The notes under the pieces: generated by a model
What the model saw: only the letters and a program-made list of their open reading frames with translations
Told to the model about the DNA's origin: nothing
The model's database searches: none
Origin: Massilia sp. BSC265
Lineage (GTDB): Bacteria; Pseudomonadota; Gammaproteobacteria; Burkholderiales; Burkholderiaceae_D
Length of the DNA: 64,000 nt
Reading direction: 5' to 3'
Assembly (NCBI RefSeq): GCF_000740675.1
Contig: NZ_JPXI01000037.1
Coordinates: 1 to 64,000, forward strand
Part shown: one piece after another, positions 60,492 through 64,000 of the stretch
Position numbering within the stretch: position 1 is the first letter of the stretch
How the letters are laid out: the number at the start of each line of letters is the position of its first letter
Position numbers and translations under genes: made by a program

Positions 60492-61634
60492 ATGTCTATC
60501 AAGATCAGCAGCCAGTTCGACGCTGGCGCCATCGAGGTCGTGAACGCCACGAGCGCGAACGCCATCGACCTGAACATCCGCAAGGATTCGCACGCCGACA
60601 TCATCCAGTGGTTCTATTTCCGCCTGCAGGGCGCGCAAGGCCAGGCCTGCACCATCCGCTTCCTGAACGCCGGCCAGGCCGCCTATCCGGCCGGCTGGGA
60701 AGGCTACCAGGCCATGGCCAGCTACGACCGCATCAACTGGTTCCGCGTGCCGACCTCGTACGACGGCCAGGTCATGACGATCGAGCACACCCCGGGCATG
60801 GACAGTGTCTACTACGCCTACTTCGAGCCTTACTCGTGGGAACGCCACCTGGAGCTGCTCGACCGCGCCCAGATGTCCGAGCACGTGCGCATGCTGGACC
60901 TCGGCTCCACCGTCGACGGCCGCGACCTGAACATGCTGGTGATCGGGGAACCCTCGCCCGAGAAGAAAAAAGTCTGGGTGATCGCACGCCAGCACCCGGG
61001 CGAGACGATGGCCGAGTGGTTCGTGGAAGGCATGCTCGACGCCCTGCTGGACCCGGCCCACCCGTTCGGGCGCCAGTTATTGAAAGAATCGGTGTTCTAC
61101 GTGGTGCCGAACATGAACCCGGACGGCTCGGTGCGCGGCAACCTGCGCACCAACGCGGCCGGCGCCAACCTGAACCGCGAGTGGATGAACCCGTCGATGG
61201 AACGCAGCCCGGAAGTCTTCCTGGTGCTCAAGAAGATGCACGAAACCGGTGTCGACCTGTGCCTGGACGTGCACGGCGACGAGGGCCTGCCCTACGTGTT
61301 CGTGGCCGGCAGCGAATCCCTGCCGACCTGGACCGAAGCCCAGGCGGCCCAGCAGCAGCGCTTCATCGAAGACTTCAAGATCGCCAGCCCGGACTTCCAG
61401 GACGTGCACGGCTACGGCAAGACCCCGTTCACCGACGAAACGCTGACCATGGGTTCGTCGCACGTCACCCACGCCTTCGGCTGCCTGTCGCTGACCCTGG
61501 AACTGCCGTTCAAGGACAACGCCAACGACCCGGATCCGCAGGTGGGCTGGGACGGCGCCCGCAGCGCCCGCCTGGGCGCTGCAGTGCTGCAGCCGGTGCT
61601 GAACGCGGTGCGCGCGCTGCGTCATCAGGAGTAA
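60492..61634 (+). CDS. M14 zinc carboxypeptidase, cytosolic carboxypeptidase-like
   Basis: 380 residues. N-terminal beta-sandwich (1-130) and M14 domain with zinc ligands H168 and E171 (RQHPGET) and H261 (DVHGDE), NPDG (209-212), NLNREW (226-231), and the general-base glutamate in LTLELPF. No signal peptide. The order of domains matches the M14 group of eukaryotic deglutamylases (CCP) and their bacterial relatives; the substrate is unknown. Followed after 2 bp by a small gene. Confidence 0.92.
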   Translation: MSIKISSQFDAGAIEVVNATSANAIDLNIRKDSHADIIQWFYFRLQGAQGQACTIRFLNAGQAAYPAGWEGYQAMASYDRINWFRVPTSYDGQVMTIEHTPGMDSVYYAYFEPYSWERHLELLDRAQMSEHVRMLDLGSTVDGRDLNMLVIGEPSPEKKKVWVIARQHPGETMAEWFVEGMLDALLDPAHPFGRQLLKESVFYVVPNMNPDGSVRGNLRTNAAGANLNREWMNPSMERSPEVFLVLKKMHETGVDLCLDVHGDEGLPYVFVAGSESLPTWTEAQAAQQQRFIEDFKIASPDFQDVHGYGKTPFTDETLTMGSSHVTHAFGCLSLTLELPFKDNANDPDPQVGWDGARSARLGAAVLQPVLNAVRALRHQE

Positions 61635-61636
61635 GC

Positions 61637-61873
61637 ATGAGCATCTTCTCCGCCCCCGTATTCGACGCCACCGTCGTTTTCGACGGCCAGGAACTGTTCA
61701 AGGGCCGCGGCGCGGCCCAGACCTGGGCCGAGAAAGTGGCGAAGGAAATCGAAGCCGAGGTGACGGTCGAGAAGATCGGCACCGGCTGGGCCCTCAAGGC
61801 CACGGTGGACGGCGAGGCCGTCAGCTGGGGTATCTACGGCCAGCGACTGAGCCGCATCGAGCAGGCTGGCTGA
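61637..61873 (+). CDS. Small uncharacterised protein downstream of the M14 peptidase
   Basis: 78 residues, alpha/beta composition (FDATVVFDGQELFKG, TWAEKVAKEIEAEVTVEKIGTGWALKATVDGEAVSWGIYG), no signal, no cysteine. Not recognised. Starts 2 bp after the peptidase stop behind GGAG, so the two are cotranscribed. Terminator follows. Confidence 0.75.
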   Translation: MSIFSAPVFDATVVFDGQELFKGRGAAQTWAEKVAKEIEAEVTVEKIGTGWALKATVDGEAVSWGIYGQRLSRIEQAG

Positions 61874-61891
61874 GCGCAGCCCGACCAGGAC

Positions 61892-61927
61892 AGCGCACTG
61901 GATCATCCGGTCCAGTGCGCTTTTTTT
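61892..61927. terminator. Intrinsic terminator after the M14 operon
   Basis: AGCGCACTGGA (61892-61902) and TCCAGTGCGCT (61911-61921), 8-nt loop, then seven Ts. Also serves the convergent gene weakly. Confidence 0.9.
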
Positions 61928-61934
61928 CAGCCGT

Positions 61935-62174
61935 TTAAAGTTCCACGCCCAGGTGCTTGTGGACCCAGGCATTGGCGTCGGCGACGGCGTCGAAATGCAG
62001 GGTGGCGATGGTGGTCTTGTCGGGCGCCAGGAAGGTGACGTAGGCCTTGCGCGCTTCGTTGCCCGAGCTGAGCAGGTCGGACGGCTGCGACAGCTCGACG
62101 GTGGCCACGAGGTCGAGGTTGAGCAGGACGCTCTTCTGGCTGCTTTCCTTGTCGATGCGAATGAACTTGCTCAT
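61935..62174 (-). CDS. Small uncharacterised protein next to pmbA
   Basis: 79 residues (FIRIDKESSQKSVLLNLDLVATVELSQPSDLL..., TIATLHFDAVADANAWVHKHLGVEL). Beta-rich start and a C-terminal helix; it contains the pattern typical of small LytTR-like or SPOR-like folds only loosely. No confident family. Follows pmbA by 19 bp on the same strand. Confidence 0.65.
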   Translation of the reverse strand: MSKFIRIDKESSQKSVLLNLDLVATVELSQPSDLLSSGNEARKAYVTFLAPDKTTIATLHFDAVADANAWVHKHLGVEL

Positions 62175-62193
62175 GTATCTCTCCGGTTGTTTC

Positions 62194-63558
62194 TCAGGAC
62201 CCGGCAACGACCATCTTCTCGATCAGGATCGAGCCGGTCGACTTATTGCCACGAGCAAGAACGTCGTTGCCGACTGCCACGATCTGCTGGAACATCTCGC
62301 GCATATTGCCGGCGATGGTGATTTCTTCCACCGGATACTGGATCACGCCGTTCTCGACCCAGTAGCCTGAGGCGCCGCGCGAATAGTCGCCGGTGACGTA
62401 GTTGACGCCCTGGCCCATCAGCTCCGTGACCAGCAGGCCGGTGCCCATCTTGCGCAGCATGCCTTCGAAGTCGTCGGCACGCTTGGTCCCCTTCGAGACG
62501 ATGTTGAGGTTGTGCGATCCGCCGGCGTTGCCGGTGGTTTGCATGCCCAGTTTGCGCGCCGAGTACGAGGACAGGAAGTAGCCCTGCAGTACGCCATTCT
62601 CGACCACCTTGCGGCGGGTGGTGCGCACGCCTTCCTCGTCGAAGGGCGCGGAGCCGACCGCGCCGATCAGGTGCGGGTCTTCGACGATGGTGATGTGGTC
62701 CGGGAAGATCTCCTTGCCCAGCGAATCGAGCAGGAAGCTCGACTTGCGGTACAGCGAACCGCCCGAGACGGCCTGCACGAAGGCACCGAGCAGGCCGGCG
62801 GCCAGCGGCGCTTCGAACAGCACCGGGCAGGTGCGGGTGTCCAGCTTGCGTGCGTTCAGGCGTGCCAGCGCGCGTTCGGCGGCATAGCGGCCTACCGCTT
62901 CCGGATTGGCCAGTTTCTTGGGATCGCGCGCCGAGGTGTACCAGTCGTCGCGCTGCATCTTGTTGCCCTTGCCGGCGATCGGTGCGACCGAGATCGTGTG
63001 GCGCGAGAACGGATAGCCGCCGATGAAGCCGCGCGTATTGGCGCCGACGAAGTGCGACTGCTGCACGTAGACGCTGGCGCCTTCGCTGTTGCTGATGCGC
63101 GGATCGACCTCGAAAGCCGCGTTCTCGCAGCGCTGGGCGAGCTCGACGGCTTCCTCGGTCGAAATCTGCCAGGGATAGAACAGGCGCAGGTCGCGCGGGT
63201 TGGTCTCGAGCAGCTCGGCGTCGGGCAGTCCGGCGCAGTCGTCTTCGGCAGTGAAGCGGGCGATGTTCCAGGCCGCTTCCACGGTGTCCTTCAGGGACTT
63301 GGTGGAGAAGTCGGAGGTATTGGCATTGCCGCGCCGCTGGCCGTAGTAGACGGTGACGCCGATGCCCTTGTCCTTGTTCTGCTCGATGGTCTCGATCTTG
63401 CCTTTACGCACGGAAACCGACAGGCCGCTGCCTTCGCTGATCTCGACCGATGCATCGGTGGCGCCCTGCTCTTTCGCGAAGGCCAACACGTCGCGGGCAA
63501 GCTGTTTCAGCTGGTCCTGGGTATGGGTAAAAGCGGAAGTGATCGCGGAGTCGTTCAT
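62194..63558 (-). CDS. pmbA: Metalloprotease subunit PmbA/TldE
   Basis: 454 residues. TldE-type: DASVEISEGSGLSVSVRKGKIETIEQNKDKGIGVTVYYGQRRGNA at the N-terminus, and the C-terminal domain with NLNIVSKGTK and GQGVNYVTGDYSRGASGYWVENG. Works with TldD as a heterodimeric protease (microcin maturation, CcdA degradation in E. coli). tldD is elsewhere. Divergent from darP, as in many proteobacteria. Confidence 0.95.
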   Translation of the reverse strand: MNDSAITSAFTHTQDQLKQLARDVLAFAKEQGATDASVEISEGSGLSVSVRKGKIETIEQNKDKGIGVTVYYGQRRGNANTSDFSTKSLKDTVEAAWNIARFTAEDDCAGLPDAELLETNPRDLRLFYPWQISTEEAVELAQRCENAAFEVDPRISNSEGASVYVQQSHFVGANTRGFIGGYPFSRHTISVAPIAGKGNKMQRDDWYTSARDPKKLANPEAVGRYAAERALARLNARKLDTRTCPVLFEAPLAAGLLGAFVQAVSGGSLYRKSSFLLDSLGKEIFPDHITIVEDPHLIGAVGSAPFDEEGVRTTRRKVVENGVLQGYFLSSYSARKLGMQTTGNAGGSHNLNIVSKGTKRADDFEGMLRKMGTGLLVTELMGQGVNYVTGDYSRGASGYWVENGVIQYPVEEITIAGNMREMFQQIVAVGNDVLARGNKSTGSILIEKMVVAGS

Positions 63559-63665
63559 GTCGTGTTTTTCGTAGCGAGCCCTAAAACAGTTATCATAGCA
63601 GCCGTTTACTATTTTCACTGACCGGCTCCACGCCAATCGGATCGATCCGGGTCAATCCATAGATC

Positions 63666-64000
63666 ATGCCTAATCCAAACCGCGGCTCCGTGGGCTTCCA
63701 GTCCAACGAGTTCGACCAAGAATACGAACGTCCTTCCAAGTCCGAAGCCAAGCGCCAGTCGAACGAGCTGCAGAAGCTCGGCGAACAGCTGGTCGATGCG
63801 CCGCGCGACCGCGTCAAGCGCGTCGAGATGCCGGAAGACGTCAAGGAAGCCATCCTCACCTGCCAGAGCATCACCAACCACGAAGGCCGCCGCCGTGCGC
63901 TGCAATTCGTGGGCAAGAAGATGCGCACGCTGGACGAGGAAGAAGTCGAGGTGATCAAGCGCACCATCGAGGGCTGGAAAGGCGCTTCCAAGGCCGAGAC
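63666..64000 (+). CDS. darP: Dual-action ribosomal maturation protein DarP (YjgA), partial
   Basis: First 111 residues visible, running off the window. SKSEAKRQSNELQKLGEQLVDAP and VKRVEMPEDVKEAILTCQSITNHEGRRRALQFVGKKMR match DarP/YjgA, a 50S assembly factor that binds the peptidyl-transferase region. Start at ATG 63666. Confidence 0.92.
   Translation, partial: MPNPNRGSVGFQSNEFDQEYERPSKSEAKRQSNELQKLGEQLVDAPRDRVKRVEMPEDVKEAILTCQSITNHEGRRRALQFVGKKMRTLDEEEVEVIKRTIEGWKGASKAE

Overview
The window is a GC-rich stretch of a betaproteobacterial chromosome. Gene content and order (NrdA with two ATP cones next to NrdB, ccsA/pilS/pilR near ffh, a DUF1841 protein, a MoxR/CoxE-type VWA pair, a paaX-controlled phenylacetate cluster, pmbA divergent from darP) point to Burkholderiales, most likely Oxalobacteraceae of the Massilia/Telluria kind. 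That placement is inferred from protein resemblance, not from a search. No tRNA, rRNA, CRISPR or prophage module was seen.

Layout: 1-1339 holds an IS110/IS1111-type insertion sequence with perfect 11-bp subterminal inverted repeats and a long non-coding end downstream of its recombinase. It sits a few bases from the nrdB terminator. 1401-5820 is nrdAB with two NrdR boxes 30 bp apart. 6049-10251 is the ccsA-PP0621-pilS-pilR operon. 10322-13065 is an accessory insert between ccsA and ffh: a gutted ABC transporter locus and a lipoprotein. 13198-24692 carries ffh, a SWIB protein with a histone-H1-like tail, two tandem alkaline phosphatases, a lytic transglycosylase, proS, rppH, a DUF1841 protein, a SulP transporter and two c553-type cytochromes. 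24870-32532 carries moxR/GNAT/VWA, a cation:proton antiporter overlapping a YbdK-type ligase, a small gene under a near-perfect Fur box, a glutamine-amidotransferase-like hydrolase and a degenerate receiver protein. 32686-37055 is parE-parC. 37147-46885 is mixed secreted hydrolases, argH, rsgA and small genes. 47409-60249 is the phenylacetyl-CoA (paa) pathway in one orientation with a divergent paaX. 60492-64000 holds an M14 carboxypeptidase, two small conserved-looking genes, pmbA and the start of darP.

The paa block is the main metabolic unit. PaaK activates phenylacetate to its CoA ester, PaaABCDE epoxidises it, PaaG isomerises to the oxepin, PaaZ opens the ring and oxidises the aldehyde, and PaaJ and PaaH carry out beta-oxidation, with PaaI and PaaY as thioesterases that relieve dead-end CoA esters. 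PaaF is missing from the block. Several intergenic gaps hold copies of one GTAG-headed palindromic repeat (REP/REPIN), one of them inside the paa operon.

The observations most worth following are the candidate guide RNA of the IS1111-like element, the dispersed REPIN family, the Fur-controlled orphan gene, the intrinsic terminator abutting the sulP ribosome-binding site, the in-frame permease/ATPase deletion fusion, and the protein made of two degenerate receiver domains.
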